NCBI RefSeq assembly: GCF_035083965.1
Contig: NC_089723.1
Coordinates: 22,113,193 to 22,177,192, forward strand
Length of the DNA: 64,000 nucleotides
From: Branchiostoma lanceolatum
Taxonomy: Eukaryota; Chordata; Leptocardii; Amphioxiformes; Branchiostomatidae
Direction: 5' to 3'
The notes beneath the pieces are model-generated. The model was given only the letters and a program-made list of their open reading frames with translations, made no database searches and was not told the origin of the DNA. Position 1 is the stretch's first letter; each line of letters starts with the position of its first letter. The translations under genes were made by a program, and so were the position numbers. Below are positions 21,797 through 34,124 of the stretch, in pieces.

Positions 21797-23012
21797 TTTG
21801 GTTTGACTTGATTCGACCGTAGCTTCTTCTTATCTTTTGTGGATAGTGTAAGGCCACCAAGGAAGAGGTTTTGTCGCACTGCTGCCTTTTACTGAAAACT
21901 TCTGCCAGGGATATCACTCTGCAGACGCCCTTTTTTTCTCGGATTGTATTTTAAGATCAACTACGTAAGCATCACCTGTCAATCACTTCGTCCATGTCCA
22001 ACCAGGCACATCAGCTAATCCATACGTGACAGCACACACGGAGGGCAAAGGACGTCACAAACTAATGCCTTATATGGACATACCATTTCGCCAAGACGGA
22101 CTAATGACATTTTTCTTAGACATTAACACGCGGATGACCTCTGCTTAGCACCGAGGTGGACTGTTGCCTTGAACTTCTTGCTTCCCTCTTCCTACAGCAT
22201 AAGAGATCATTAAAATACATGTAGGCCAAAGAACATATTACCAGTCCATTTCCCATTCGCCGATACTTCCTATCCCAGCTCGCAAAGCCACGTTTGGCAC
22301 CTTTGTGCAACGAAGATGAACATTTGACTTTTCCTCTTCTTTTGAGAAAAAGGAACTTTGTACATTCACGAGTGTTAAAAGGGTGTCGCCTTGAATCATA
22401 TCAAATATTTAGTTGCCCTAAATACTAAAGACCTGCAATATTTCTACTCATCGCATTCTATTTTGATGAAACCGTACTCTAGGTACGTTTACAAATGAAA
22501 TGACGACCTAATCTAATGCATGTAGATAAATTACCAATAAATCCCGTTATTGAAGGACGAAGGTTCGGGTATAGTAACAAAACGATTCAGAGCACATCTT
22601 TTCCACTAACAAGATACAAGCATGTTTTCCCTCAAACATTTGATTGCCCTACATACTCTTCAGCTCATCAGCAGTTCACGCATAACTTTCTATATGAAGC
22701 CATAGGGTGGGAACGAAAGGTCGCGAACCTGTGACGTGTTGACACATTGGGGCCTGATATGTCCTCTGTAAACTTGGTTGAACCCAGTAAACTATCTGGT
22801 GTTTCTATAATCTGGAACAGCGTTGTTAACCAATGGCAAGCATCGTGAGCCAAAGAGATTGACAGCAAGTGACTATGTGATTAAAGTTAAAACTGTGTAA
22901 AGAAGCTGTGTACCGGGTAGATGCTCTAGCACCGGTACTGACAACGCCTCGAGGGTCGTGCTCAGACGCCAGTTTCAAAATCAAGACAAGGTCGAAGATC
23001 TAAGGAAACGCC
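21797..23012. other. Head-to-head intergenic region between IF gene 3 and IF gene 1 (units 1/2)
   Basis: This 1.2-kb region must hold the promoters of two divergent IF genes. The 400 bases before IF gene 1 (from about 22610) are nearly identical to unit 3, whereas the half next to IF gene 3 is clearly more diverged from the unit 2/3 counterpart. No coding exon is seen. Confidence 0.5.
22068..22077. promoter_or_regulatory. Candidate CArG (SRF) box upstream of IF gene 3, unit 1
   Basis: CCTTATATGG fits the CC(A/T)6GG consensus for serum response factor. It lies about 270 bases before the IF gene 3 start, in the shared head-to-head region. In unit 2 the matching site (49659-49670) reads CCTTATATATGG and has lost the required spacing. 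It could instead serve as a TATA-like element. Confidence 0.35.
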
Positions 23013-26000
23013 ATGGCTAGCAAAGCAGCACGAGCGGGCGTTGGCGGTGCAAAGCCCGTTGTCGCCCCCGCCATCCCGACCGAAGGAGCGCTGCAGACCC
23101 TCGCTGACGCCAGGGCGACCCGCAGCAGTGAGAAGAGGGAGCTGGTGGTCCTGAACGACCGCTTCGCCAACTACATCGAGAAGGTGCGCTCCCTGCAGGA
23201 GCGGAACACCAAGCTGACGACCCAGATCAGGATCCAGGAGGCGCGGGAGGAGACCGACATCGCGGAGCTGTACGAGACGGAGCTGACGGAGCTGAGGGCG
23301 CTGGTGGACCAGCTGACTCAGGAGAAGGCTCAGCTGGACTCCGAGAGCGCCAGCTGGCAGGCACGGACTCAGGAGTGGCAGGCCAAGTAAGTCCACAGTT
23401 TCCTCTTTCATGTTTCACTCCATACCGTAGGTTTACGAATATTATTGAACATAGCTTTTGACCAGAAACTAGAATGTACTGATCGTTTTAACTGACCATG
23501 ACAGTTTCAGACTCAATATGAGGTTATTAGGGCTAGAGCAAATTGACGTTGAAATGAACATTTATCGATGTGACTACTCGTCAGGTGCGAGACCGAGACT
23601 GCCACGACTGAGGCCATGCGGACAGAACTGGCAACGGTCAAAACGGTGTGTCTTCTCTTTCCGTTAAATCTCCATATTGCTGATATGCTATGGATATATT
23701 CAACTGTTTAATGCGATCTTTTATACCTATTTTGTTCTTCTAATTTCTCATCCCATTTAGTCACTAGTCTAACTATTTGACCGTTGGGGTACCACAGAAG
23801 ATCTGGCAACCAGTTTTCTCCTCCCTTCTCGGTTTTCTGTTCATCTTAGTGTTTCAAGTAGCTTCATGTCTGTCAGTTCTTTGATATTATCCCTCGTCGC
23901 CTACCTATCTTTTTCCTCCCTGGACGCTTCCTTGCTCGTTTTGGCTCATACCGATCGTACCACTTCAGTTTTCTTTTCTTTACTGTGGTGAGGAGGTGTT
24001 ATATATGGTCTTACGGACCGATGTTCGTTTAACTCTAGATCTGTATTGTACGTCAGTATTTTAGATGGCTCCCGGCATAGAATCTTCCGGAAGCATTTCT
24101 TCGTTCACTGTGTACTGTACATATTGTAATGGTATGCTAGGTACATGCAAACAGTTGTTCAAAGAGATAAGAGGTTCTGCAATCTGTTTTCCAGGAGGTA
24201 GATGCGGCGACTGTGGAGCGTGTTGGAGTGGAAAACAAGCTGACCACCGCGCAGGAGGAGATTGAGTTCCTCAAGAGGGTCTATGATGAGGTGAGCATGT
24301 CCTTGTCACCGTGAATAACTTCATGAGGTTGGTTAATGACTGTATAGCAAAGATCTGTATTTACAGCCACATATTCATCAAGAGCCGACGTTTCGATGAT
24401 CGTCTGTCATCTTCTTTGGGGCAATTCTGACTGGTTCACTGTGCCCTGACTATGTATGTGACAATACGTTACGTTTGGGACCGCATTGTTAGCAGTAACA
24501 CTTACTTCAGTGCACAGTGAACAAGTCAGAATTACCTTGATGAAGATGGCAGACGGCTCTTGTTAAATATGTGGTTTTGAATAAAAAGACTTTGCTATTC
24601 ATGTCTTCGTCACGTTAGAACCATCCCGGAATTGTATTTGTGCTCCAGATAAACTGTTAAGGATTATGGAACTCAAGCTTGACGCTGTAGATAGAAGACA
24701 CATGTATCGAATAATGATACGACTTTTGAATACACAAGAAAGAACAAACATCCATCGAAGGCTTTGTTACTTAAACGTTTAAGTTGCACTGAACTTAGAC
24801 AGACTGTACACTCAATCAATTAATTTCCGAATCCGCGGGCATCAACTGGCGATACATTTCGGCTGTAGACATATCTCTATTATAACAATGTATTGTATTC
24901 ATACAATACCATACATACTGCTATACACTCACAACGATAATCAAATATCCTTACCATGTAAGTTTTGCACCATTACAGGAGACGCGTAAGGTGCAGTACC
25001 AGTTTAACCAGACCGTGGCCATTGTTGAGACCGAGGCTCCGATCATCACTGGACCTGACCTGAGCGAGACTCTGCGTGAGATCCGCATGCAGTACGAGAT
25101 CATGGGACGGGCAAACAGGGAAGAGGCCGAGGCCAAGTACAAGCTCAAGGTGAGACCATTACCAATACTGTGATCACAATCAGAAAAAGGGTCCCCACCG
25201 GGGAGTTTTCGGAGTTTTTTTTTCTTTTTTACTTTCGGGCGTGACCCCTAGCTAGCCCCGTTGGACACCCTGCGGCTATCGGGCTATTTTGGCGCATGTC
25301 CGGGTCCTCAGATGTATTTAACTCGTAGTTAGAATATCCCCCAGGACCTGGTGACGAATTGACGCCTAAGGACCATGAAAAGTGAGAAAAAAAGATATGT
25401 TATACCGTACCTCACATATATTAAGCAATATCCTAATTATTGGCACTATTCCAAAGTACAATTGTAAATATACTTCCTTGTATACTACTTATTTGTCAAC
25501 ATTGTTATCTTACACTATCTGTTTTCTTTTTCTATAAACAGATTATGTTGCGAATAGCCCTGGGGCAAGGACTCTGGCTAAATATTGACGTAATATTCGA
25601 GTTGCATGAACATTGTTGTGTATAATGCATATAGCCAGACGAGTTATGATTCTCGTCCTCTTGAACGGTAGGAAAAATGCCTTTAGTCCAATATTCAGTC
25701 ATAACTCATAACAAATATTTCAAAACAAAACAAAGCAATTCTAACGTTGGTATTGTTTTCTTTTTTTCCAGTTCAGCGAGTTGGCCCAGCAGCGGGAGCT
25801 GGATAACGACGCTCTGGTCTCCGCCCGGTCCGAGCTGACCAACCTGAAGAGGATGCTTCAGTCTATCGTCACCGAGACAGAGGCACTCAAGAACAAGGTT
25901 GAGTCATCGCCTTACCTTGGTTATGCTACGGTCACAATTGGGCAAAGGGGCCCCAATGGGTAGTTAACAGTTTGTTTATGTGCAATTTCGGGCGTGGCCA

Positions 26001-26862
26001 CTGGGTCCACTCTGTGACTACCGGGCTATTTTTGGCACGGCCGAGCTCCGGGTTGATTTTAACTCGGAGTTCAAATAAGCCCGTGACCCGTTGACAAATA
26101 GACGCCGAAGCTTATCATGGGATCACCGAGAGGTACCTCCCAGTTTTCGTAGTCCACCGGGACACATTTGTGACTTCGACGCCCGGCCGGGGCTACACCC
26201 TCTACGGGCACGTTGACCGTAGCATTTCAGCAACATTCCACTCGGGCGGCGACCTCCCTGCAACAGAGCTATTTGACAGATCGATCAGCGAATTTCATAG
26301 ATTAAAAACGAACCTTTTTTGTGTTTGTGTGTTTATTGTGTTTTCAGTCCACTGTAGTATGAAATCAGAGAGAAAGTAAAAAAAATAATGTGTCTTCTTT
26401 ACTAGACCGGGTCCCTGGAGACGAACATCGCGGAGACAGAGGCCCGCCGTCTGAAGGAGATTGAGGAGTACAAGCTGGCGATCGGCGAGCTGGAGCAGCA
26501 GATCGAGAAAATGAAGCTGGAGATGACGCAGCACACCGTGGAGTACCAGGAGCTCATGAACATCAAGATGGCGCTGGACGTGGAGATAGCGGCCTACAGG
26601 AAGCTGCTGGAAGGGGAGGAGTTGAGGTGGGGTTATTTTCGTCACATCACATTAATATTCAATCTCAATATGGGCTAATGTTGACATATTTGGATCTTAT
26701 AGAATCTGAAAAGACTTATGCTCAGAAAATAGAATCTATATCGCCATCGTAAACGCCCATCGCTATTCATATTGTAAACACTCATTTCTTGCAATTTTCT
26801 TGTTTGAATGATTTCCACTATACAGGCTCTTCAGCGAAGCCCAACCAAAACGTCAAACGTGA
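23013..26862 (+). CDS. Cytoplasmic intermediate filament protein, IF gene 1, unit 2
   Basis: This is a complete IF subunit of 361 predicted residues. Exons are 23013-23386 (374 bp), 23585-23645 (61), 24195-24290 (96), 24979-25149 (171), 25772-25897 (126), 26406-26626 (221) and 26826-26862. The AUG has strong context (GCCATGG). The head of about 40 residues starts [15 protein letters not shown]. The rod runs from [19 protein letters not shown] to [13 protein letters not shown], and the tail is [12 protein letters not shown]. The RLF at the start of the tail exon is shared with IF gene 2, which supports this splice. A second open frame in the same exon runs to a TAG at 26912-26914 and could be reached by an acceptor at 26867-26868. 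Poly(A) signals lie at 27037-27042 and 27069-27074. Confidence 0.95.
24332..24600. mobile_element. Foldback MITE in intron 3 of IF gene 1, unit 2
   Basis: This is the unit 2 counterpart of the element at 1203-1496. It has the same GAGCCGACGTTTCGATG motif and long inverted arms, but several internal deletions in the right arm, including loss of CATCGAAACGT. Confidence 0.75.
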
Positions 26863-27749
26863 GGTCAGCAGTCAGGTGAGGCGTGAAGTCACGATGGAAA
26901 TCAAGTCCAGCTAGAGAGGAAGTACTTGAATCGGATGACGTAAAGCTGTGTGACGTCGTATTACATCATTAGCATATATCATCATTTTAATCGTAGCATG
27001 CAACGTGTTAACATTTGTTTAAGTCAAACTTGTACGAATAAATCATGAAATTCAAGAGGCTTCTGAAGAATAAACATTTGCCTTGCTAGACCATGACCTA
27101 GTGCTATTGTCAATGAATGATTTTTCTTCTTCATTTATGAACTGGAGATAGACATTCGAGAGGTAGCCTTACTATGCTACGGTCACAATTGGAAAAAAGT
27201 GTGGCGATTAAAAATTATTGCCATAGCGAAGGTGTCTGGGTTGATCTTACTGTCATGTAAGGAAAGTATCAACGTAGCACTTATAGTTCTGCCATAATAT
27301 TTGTTCAAATCGTACTTAGAAATCAGAGAGGCCTCTGCCAAGTTTTTTGAGTCAACAGAGGTTTTGTTGGTGGGAGGCATGATGTTCAGCACGTTCTTGA
27401 GATAATAGATCAACTGGGGTAGGTTGAAAACCCTTTTCAAAGCTAGAATACTAGATTCGGTACCCTGAGAACTCCCTGACACACTCCCACCAGTACGAAA
27501 TCGGAAACCACTTAAGTAGGTCATCTGTCATCGACCTGCGTGCTGGGATGCCAGACCGTGCTAAAGAAGGTATAGAGTGACAGGCGGGCGGACGGATTCC
27601 ATACATTCCTGTGCAATTCTGGGAATTCTTGTAAAACGGGCGTAAAATATACTATTAAGCTCGCTCTTAAAGGGCGGCAGACATTTGGAGATAACTTAGT
27701 CTTATCATATGTAACAATAGTATTATTATTATTAACAAGGCTAGAAGAG
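26863..27749. other. Intergenic region between IF gene 1 and GH10, unit 2
   Basis: This holds the IF gene 1 3' UTR and poly(A) signals, then the minus-strand open frame 27183-27524 of unknown identity. I looked here for upstream GH10 exons (N-terminal half of the carbohydrate-binding domain, signal peptide) and found none. Confidence 0.45.
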
Positions 27750-28093
27750 CAACATGTTATTACCCTTAAGATGTGGTACAGCTCTAACGACTCCCTCCTG
27801 ATCAAAGATTTCGACGACACCGTGGGCAGCATCCGGATAAACTTGGAGCGACCTCCGAGCGAGATCCGTTTCCTTGTGGACGACGCTTCCTTAAAGGAGT
27901 TCATGTCTCCCATCACCGACTGGAGGTCTGAGGCAGACGCACGGATAGAACAGATCCGCAAGAGAGACGTCAAACTCCGGTGAGAAGAAATGAGAAATTA
28001 TACATAACCTATTTACTGATATTTGACAAGATTCAGAAGCTGGTGGCATACGTAGACAAGGATTTGTTCACATTTGCGAATATTTTCATCGGG

Positions 28094-28290
28094 TTGGTGA
28101 ATGACTGAATGGTAAAGTTCTTTATTCACAACCACATATCTAACAAGAGATAAAACGTTTCGATAACCGTCTGTCATCTTCATCAGGGCAATATGCTGAC
28201 TGGTTCACTAGCTATAGTGCAAAGTGAGCCAGTCAGAACTCTCCTGATGGAGGTCGCAAACGCACATCCAAACGTCGATTCTCATTATCT
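28094..28290. mobile_element. Degenerate foldback MITE in GH10 intron 1, unit 2
   Basis: This is related to the IF gene 1 intron 3 element. It contains GAATGACTGAATGG, AAACGTTTCGATAACCGTC, CTGACTGGTTCACT and the inverse AGTGAGCCAGTCAG. The centre is shortened to a few bases. Unit 3 has the same insertion at about 55584-55780. Unit 1 has lost the whole segment. Confidence 0.65.
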
Positions 28291-28574
28291 CCAGGAAAAA
28301 TGGAGATATAGTTTTGAGCGTGTCTTTTTGTCTGTTTGTCATCTGTTTGTCAACCATGTTGTGAAGTTGGCACCAAGAAATGCATGGTGCACCAACTGCA
28401 GAATTTACATATACGTGCACGCCGACAGAAGACCGAATCGCTTGAAATTGTCACCATAAAATTTTAACTGTACTATGATATTTTACTGTATAGTTGCTGT
28501 ATAGCACGGTATTTTGCTGTACTTCACAGCGCAATTCAGGAATCCAATGCAATTAATGGTGACCTGTCATCATT

Positions 28575-29162
28575 TGTAAACATTTGTAAACAGTTGTTAA
28601 CAGTTGTTAACAGTTGTTAACAGTTGTTAACAGTTGTAAACATTTGTAAACTTTTGTAAACTTTTGTAAACATTTGTAAACATTTGTAAACTTTTGTAAA
28701 CATTTGTAAACTTTTGTAAACTTTTGTAAACATTTGTAAACTTTTGTAAACTTTTGTAAACTTTTGTAAACTTTTGTAAACTTTTGTAAACATTTGTAAA
28801 CTTTTGTAAACTTTTGTAAACTTTCGTAAACTTTTGTAAACATTTGTAAACTTTTGTAAACTTATGTAAACTTTTTTAAACTTTTGTAAACATTTGTAAA
28901 CTTTTGTAAACTTTTGTAAACTTTTGTAAACATTTGTAAACTTTTGTATACTTTTGTAAACTTTTGTAAACTTTCGTTAACATTTGTAAACTTTTGTAAA
29001 CTTTTGTAAACATTTGTAAACTTTTGTAAACTTGTGTAAACAGTTGTAAACTTTTGTAAACATTTTGAACTTTCGTTAACATTCGTAAACTTTTGTAAAC
29101 TTGTGTAAACTTTTGTAAACATTTGTAAACTTTTGTAAACTTATCTAAATTTTTGTAAACAT
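28575..29162. repeat. 10-bp minisatellite in GH10 intron 1, unit 2
   Basis: About 59 tandem copies of a decamer, mostly CTTTTGTAAA or CATTTGTAAA with CAGTTGTTAA variants at the left edge. A few units carry an indel that shifts the register near 29060. Minus-strand frames read through it as a repeated Lys-Phe-Thr-Lys-Val-Tyr-Lys pattern; these are by-products of a period whose threefold multiple is 30. Confidence 0.95.
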
Positions 29163-29583
29163 TTAGAGATGTAGTTTTGGGTGTGTCTGTGTGTGTTTCC
29201 GGACTACTGTAAGCAGCATAACTCAAGTACCTCTTGATATGATGGAATTACGATGATATTCGGTATATGGGCGGGTGTTGAGAATCCAAAATTCAAGGTC
29301 TATTTTGGGCCCCCTGGTAAGTGACCTTGGTACTGCAGCAGAACTTTTTCTATCTTTTGACCTATGGTCTTGATTGTTTGTGTCAGATAGCTTGTGATGT
29401 AATGAAGAGGTGGTTAATGTTTGGGCCCCTGGCAGCTTATTCTGGAACTGCATGGGCGTTATTGTGAAAATCTTCTAAGGAGAATAACTGAACAGAGGAA
29501 TGTTAGATTTTCATATTTAGTATGCAGGTAGCTTGGACAGAGATGTAAGTAATGAAGTGCAAATAATGCTAATTGGGACTTAA

Positions 29584-30415
29584 TTGGGGCTTGCTCATTC
29601 GCCCCCCCCCCCCGTCATAATTTCCGAACGGTATGATGTATCATCGCCATATTTGCAGGGAGTGATGGTCACGTCAAGTCTTATAAATTCCTGTAATTTT
29701 GGTGACGTTATGACGTTATATGTCGTAATTACGACGTCATCGATGTGATTTTATTGGCTAAGTAGTGAATTCCCGTCATATCTAAAGGTATTAAACAAAA
29801 CAGTTTGTATCATTTGATTTAAGGGATGCAAAGGCATACGACGTTAATGGTAAGTACGTTGACGGCAATATGACGGATCCGGCATCTTGGATCGGGCATT
29901 TTGAAATTTTTGAAAATCCTTTATGACTCCAAACGACACTGAAATAGACTAGAAATGTTCATTTTAATTTTTCTGGTAAAGAAAATGTCAGGTATTGACG
30001 ATTTTAATGGCGAAAAAGCCTGCTGGTACCTTAAATAGTGATATAGTCCGCCATCTTGGATTTTGACTGATAACGTCATCAAATTAGCATAAATTATGAA
30101 TATTAAATCATGAAAGTTACATCTAATTACATATGATGTTATACATGTATGAAAACTAGTGTAGTTGTGCAAGAAAACCTGAGAAATATCTTTTTTTTCA
30201 AAAAAATTGTGATTTTTGCATAAAATGCCTGTCAGAAACCCGTCGCCAGGGCAACATGAAAAATGATAAACTTAAAACCATTATAACAAAATTGCTGCCA
30301 ATTTTTTTTAAGGAAAAGTCACCATGGTAGTCCTTGCATACATCGTTTGGCAGTAATACGATGTCAAAGTTGACGCGGGAACTTTTAGCCCCCCCCCCCC
30401 CTAGTCTGGATAGGG
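29584..30415. mobile_element. piggyBac-like MITE, older copy in GH10 intron 1, unit 2
   Basis: The right end reads CTAGTCTGGATAGGG and is followed by TTAA (30416-30419). The interior matches 61693-62599, with GAACGGTATGATGTATCATC near the left and GTCGCCAGGGCAACATG near the right. The left terminus is degenerate; a TTAA at 29580-29583 may mark it. Confidence 0.6.
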
Positions 30416-31112
30416 TTAAACACTTAGATACTCTATGCCTAGATTTGAATGGATGTTGTATTCCAATTGATGAGATGGCAAGCTTAGGCAGCAGCAAAAA
30501 GTATGGTGGATAAAACCTGGCTGACTGTGGTATTTTTTTGTATCGTAGGATCAACACACCGAACGCGCATGACATCACAGTAGAGGTAAGTTACGATGAA
30601 TAGAGTCATCTTCAAAAACAAGTGTCAAAGATACATTAAGTGGTCTCTATTGAAGCGCCGTAAGATGGATGTAGAAACTTGTGTTATAACGTCAAGAAGG
30701 TTATGTTTTTTTTTTTGGTTTTTTTTTGTAGCCTGTGTACATGTGTGTGTAAACAGCATGACTCAAGAAGGTCTGGATGGATTGTTTAATATTTGGCATG
30801 TAGGTGATGAGACCAAGAAACTACTAAAGATAGGGGGGCCCTAGTGACGTATTAAGATACTGCTGCGGAAATGTCGGCTTTGATATCTGGTGTTCTGGAT
30901 ATGCCCTTGTCGTGATTTTTGAGTGGTAGATAGCTCTTTGGGCCAAGAGGAATTGGTGTAGATGTAGAGCACCCCCCCCCCCCGGCTTTTTTTAAAACTG
31001 AAAAATTTGAAAGAGAATAGAATTAATCAAGAAGTGGTTGACGGATCGTCATGTTTTTTTCGTATGCAGATCGTGATTATTGATATGATCAAATTATTAT
31101 TATGCAAACCAA

Positions 31113-32575
31113 TTAGAACTAGAGATCCACGAACACATTATCTTCGCCAAATAATCAAGGCTTATTGTGGAGAGTGATTAATATTTACATGCTTATCAAC
31201 CCCTGCAAACTTGATCATACACCATACCGTTTGAAAGTTATGATGGGGGGGGGGGGGGATGAGTCCAGTCTAGATAGGGATAAAACTCATTTGGTGGTAC
31301 AGAACTAGTATATGTGTATAGTGTGCTGATATATGTTATAACTGGTCATCAAAAAAATTTAAAGTTATAATTAGATGGTACAGTCAATATATATGAATAG
31401 AATAAATCTTTATTCCATATCGTACACATTTTGCAAGACATAGTACATGTTACTTTTCCATACGGTGCTAGGTAATACCTAGCAGTGTACTCTCTGAGCA
31501 GAGGAGTTGGTCCGGCTGGTTATTCACATGTTTTTAGGTGTTTTGTAAGGCTTTCTATTTTGTTCCCTTTCGGTTATGTCTCCAACCGTGTGTTTGAAAA
31601 AAATGCAGAAACTGAACACTTTAAAAAAAACCGGACCCACACATCTGTTTGAATTGTAGTGAGACTGCCCCATTTGTTTATTTATGTACACCATCTCTTT
31701 ATTTACACTTCTAGGCAAGGCCTTCTGCTGGCCTGTTTCGGGAATACTGTCACACGCCCCGTTATGGGATGTAAAGGATTTACAATTATTCTTACTAATC
31801 ATGCAGATTAGCTCCTGTTTTCTATAATTAGACATCGATTGTGTAAAGCACCATCTAAGCTCTCTACATACAAAACTTCACGACAATCTTCTCACCCCTT
31901 CTCAAGTAATACGTGTTCGAATGTCAAAACAAAAACACCCACTGCAGTTCTAAACAAGCCGCTAGGGGGCCCAAACTTACAGAACTTACTTCTTGTGGCA
32001 TGAACTATCTACCACACAAATATCAAAACCATAGCACTTTCAGAAAATATGCCACTAAATTTTGAAGCTCCGCTGCAGTACCTTAGGTACTTGCTAGAAG
32101 GCCCATTATCGAACTTGACCTTCCTTTCCGTAAACCCTACCCATCCACTAAATATCATACAGATCCATCAACAGCTTATGTTGTCCACAAGAAAATACAC
32201 ATCCACACAAAGCCCACTGCAGTACCGACGGAAAATGCCAGGAGAACCATTTTTGAACTTGATCTCTGTTACCACAACATCTACACACCTGCAAAATATC
32301 ATAAAGATCCATCAACGTTTCCGTCATTTTTTTCGCCTACATACAAACGCACAAAAATTAAAAGTCTGCTGCAGTACTGTTGAAAAACGCAAGGTAAACC
32401 ATTTTTGAACTTGACCTTCCTTTGCACAACCAATACACACCTAGCAAAAATCATAAAGATTCATCAAAGGTTTCTTGAGTTATGCTCTTGACATACATAC
32501 AGACCCACCAAACAGCTGGCTCAACCGAAAACATAATCTACCCCGAGTACTATAGTACTCGGCAAAGATAATTAA
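31113..32575. mobile_element. Unclassified 1.46-kb insertion in GH10 intron 2, unit 2
   Basis: This is absent from unit 1, where the flanks join around AATTGAAATTAAT near 5540. Part of it is seen in unit 3 from about 62935. The ends contain CATTATCTTCGCC and GGCAAAGATAAT in inverse orientation. The right half holds four imperfect repeats spaced 130-150 bases, each starting near CTGCAGT (31942, 32073, 32216, 32367), followed by GAACTTGACCTTCCTT and ATCATAAAGATCCATCAA variants. No long open frame is present. Confidence 0.5.
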
Positions 32576-34124
32576 TGAGAAAGTTTGTTTTGTATATTTG
32601 CTTGGCAGGTAGCTCAGACCCGGTCCCACTTTGCCTTCGGGTCGGTCGTCCACGCCAAGCAGATGCCAAGCAACAGTCACTATACAGACTTCTTCTTCAA
32701 CAACTTCGAGTGGGCCGTTCTGGCCAACCAGCTCAAATGGAAGCAAAATGAAAGGATTGAAGTATGTTATTCCTTATCATATGTAGGTGCTTGCACGCAT
32801 TTACTCCGGCCAGGGCTTGTTTTTCGAGCTGAATTCATTAGAAGGTGTGAACACTATTGTAAGCAAGATACCTGTAAAAAGTGTGGATGTGATAAATAGT
32901 TCCGATCACGAAGATGCAAATGATATCATCACTTCTGAAGTTTTGCTGAAGCTATAATGACAACACTCAAGTTATATCAACTCGATTGTCATGCAAAATA
33001 TGACATATTAACTAGCTGTTCATATTGATTCTTTGTTTCGTCTTAGGGACAGTTGACGTTCGACTGGGCAGATCCAACGATCGCACTGCTTGAAAGTCGA
33101 GGGTGAGTTGTAATCCTATACTATAGTGGCATGGATATGTACTCGTGTAAACAATAGCATATCTTTGCGTATACATTCTTACAATGTGAAATCTTAACGA
33201 ACTTATAGCAATTAAGATCACCGTTGGCGTTACAAAAAAACTTGAGAGTAAGTTCACTACTTACTTTTCCATTTTTTGAAAACTTGCTTATTGCTACGGT
33301 CACAATTGGAAAAAAGGGCCACGCCGCGAATAATTAACGGGCTGTTTTTGGCACAATCGGGCGTAACCCCTAGTGGTCGGGATTATTTTCGTAAACTCCG
33401 AGTTTAAATAACCCCGGGACCTGGTAACAAATAGACACCATAAGGTAATCGTGAGAGCACCGAGAGGTTCCCTTCTCCACCGGGACAAATTTATGGCTTT
33501 AAGGGGCTACACCCCCTACGGGCACTGGTACTTCAACTTCAACCGGCTCGGCTTTTTTGGGTAAAGACTGTCAGAAAACCAAGTACATACAACTTACAAG
33601 TCAGAAAATGTTACGACCTCGCATATCTGCTTGGAGATTACAGTTATTCACAATACACGTACTCAAATTGCATGCGCTATGCGTGAAACCTTGGCCTAGG
33701 CTCTATTGTGCATAATAGCTGTATTTATTCCAACTGGTTAGCATACCTGCTGCTGGCTGTATTGTTCTGGCCAGGAGGCTGAAACACCCCATTTCATGGG
33801 TAACAACATCATGTATATGTAGGTCTCTGCACATGGGGCTTATCCTACATGTAGATACTAAACACTACAGCTGTGGGTCAGTCCTTTATCATTTTTTATC
33901 ATTTTCAAGAAAAGTTATAACAAAGATATTGCCAAAACATTAATAATAATATCACTTCACAGAGAATGGAAAAGCACATGGCACATTTACCTGATGAGGA
34001 TCTATGTAAGTTTGCATAATGGAGAAGGGGGAATTGTTGATGTGGTAGGTTCCACAAACTTCAACTTATTGGGCCCCCAGATAACCCCGCAAGGGGCAAA
34101 GTAGGGGGGGGAGGAGGTCCCGGG

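Noticed and set aside
22962-23411. 149-codon minus frame opposite exon 1 of IF gene 1, and similar frames opposite other IF exons (21319-21811, 48903-49395, 50619-51072)
   Set aside because: These are shadows of GC-rich coiled-coil exons whose sense frame has a clear IF product and splice sites.
28607-29226. Several long minus-strand open frames over the decamer array, and 56127-56502 in unit 3
   Set aside because: They are translations of a 10-bp tandem repeat; a 30-bp common period leaves all frames open. Composition is a simple repeated Lys/Phe/Thr/Tyr pattern.
29600-31255. C- and G-homopolymer runs of 10-15 bases as possible functional quadruplex sites
   Set aside because: They sit at fixed points within transposable elements and vary in length between copies, as expected of slippage or sequencing error.
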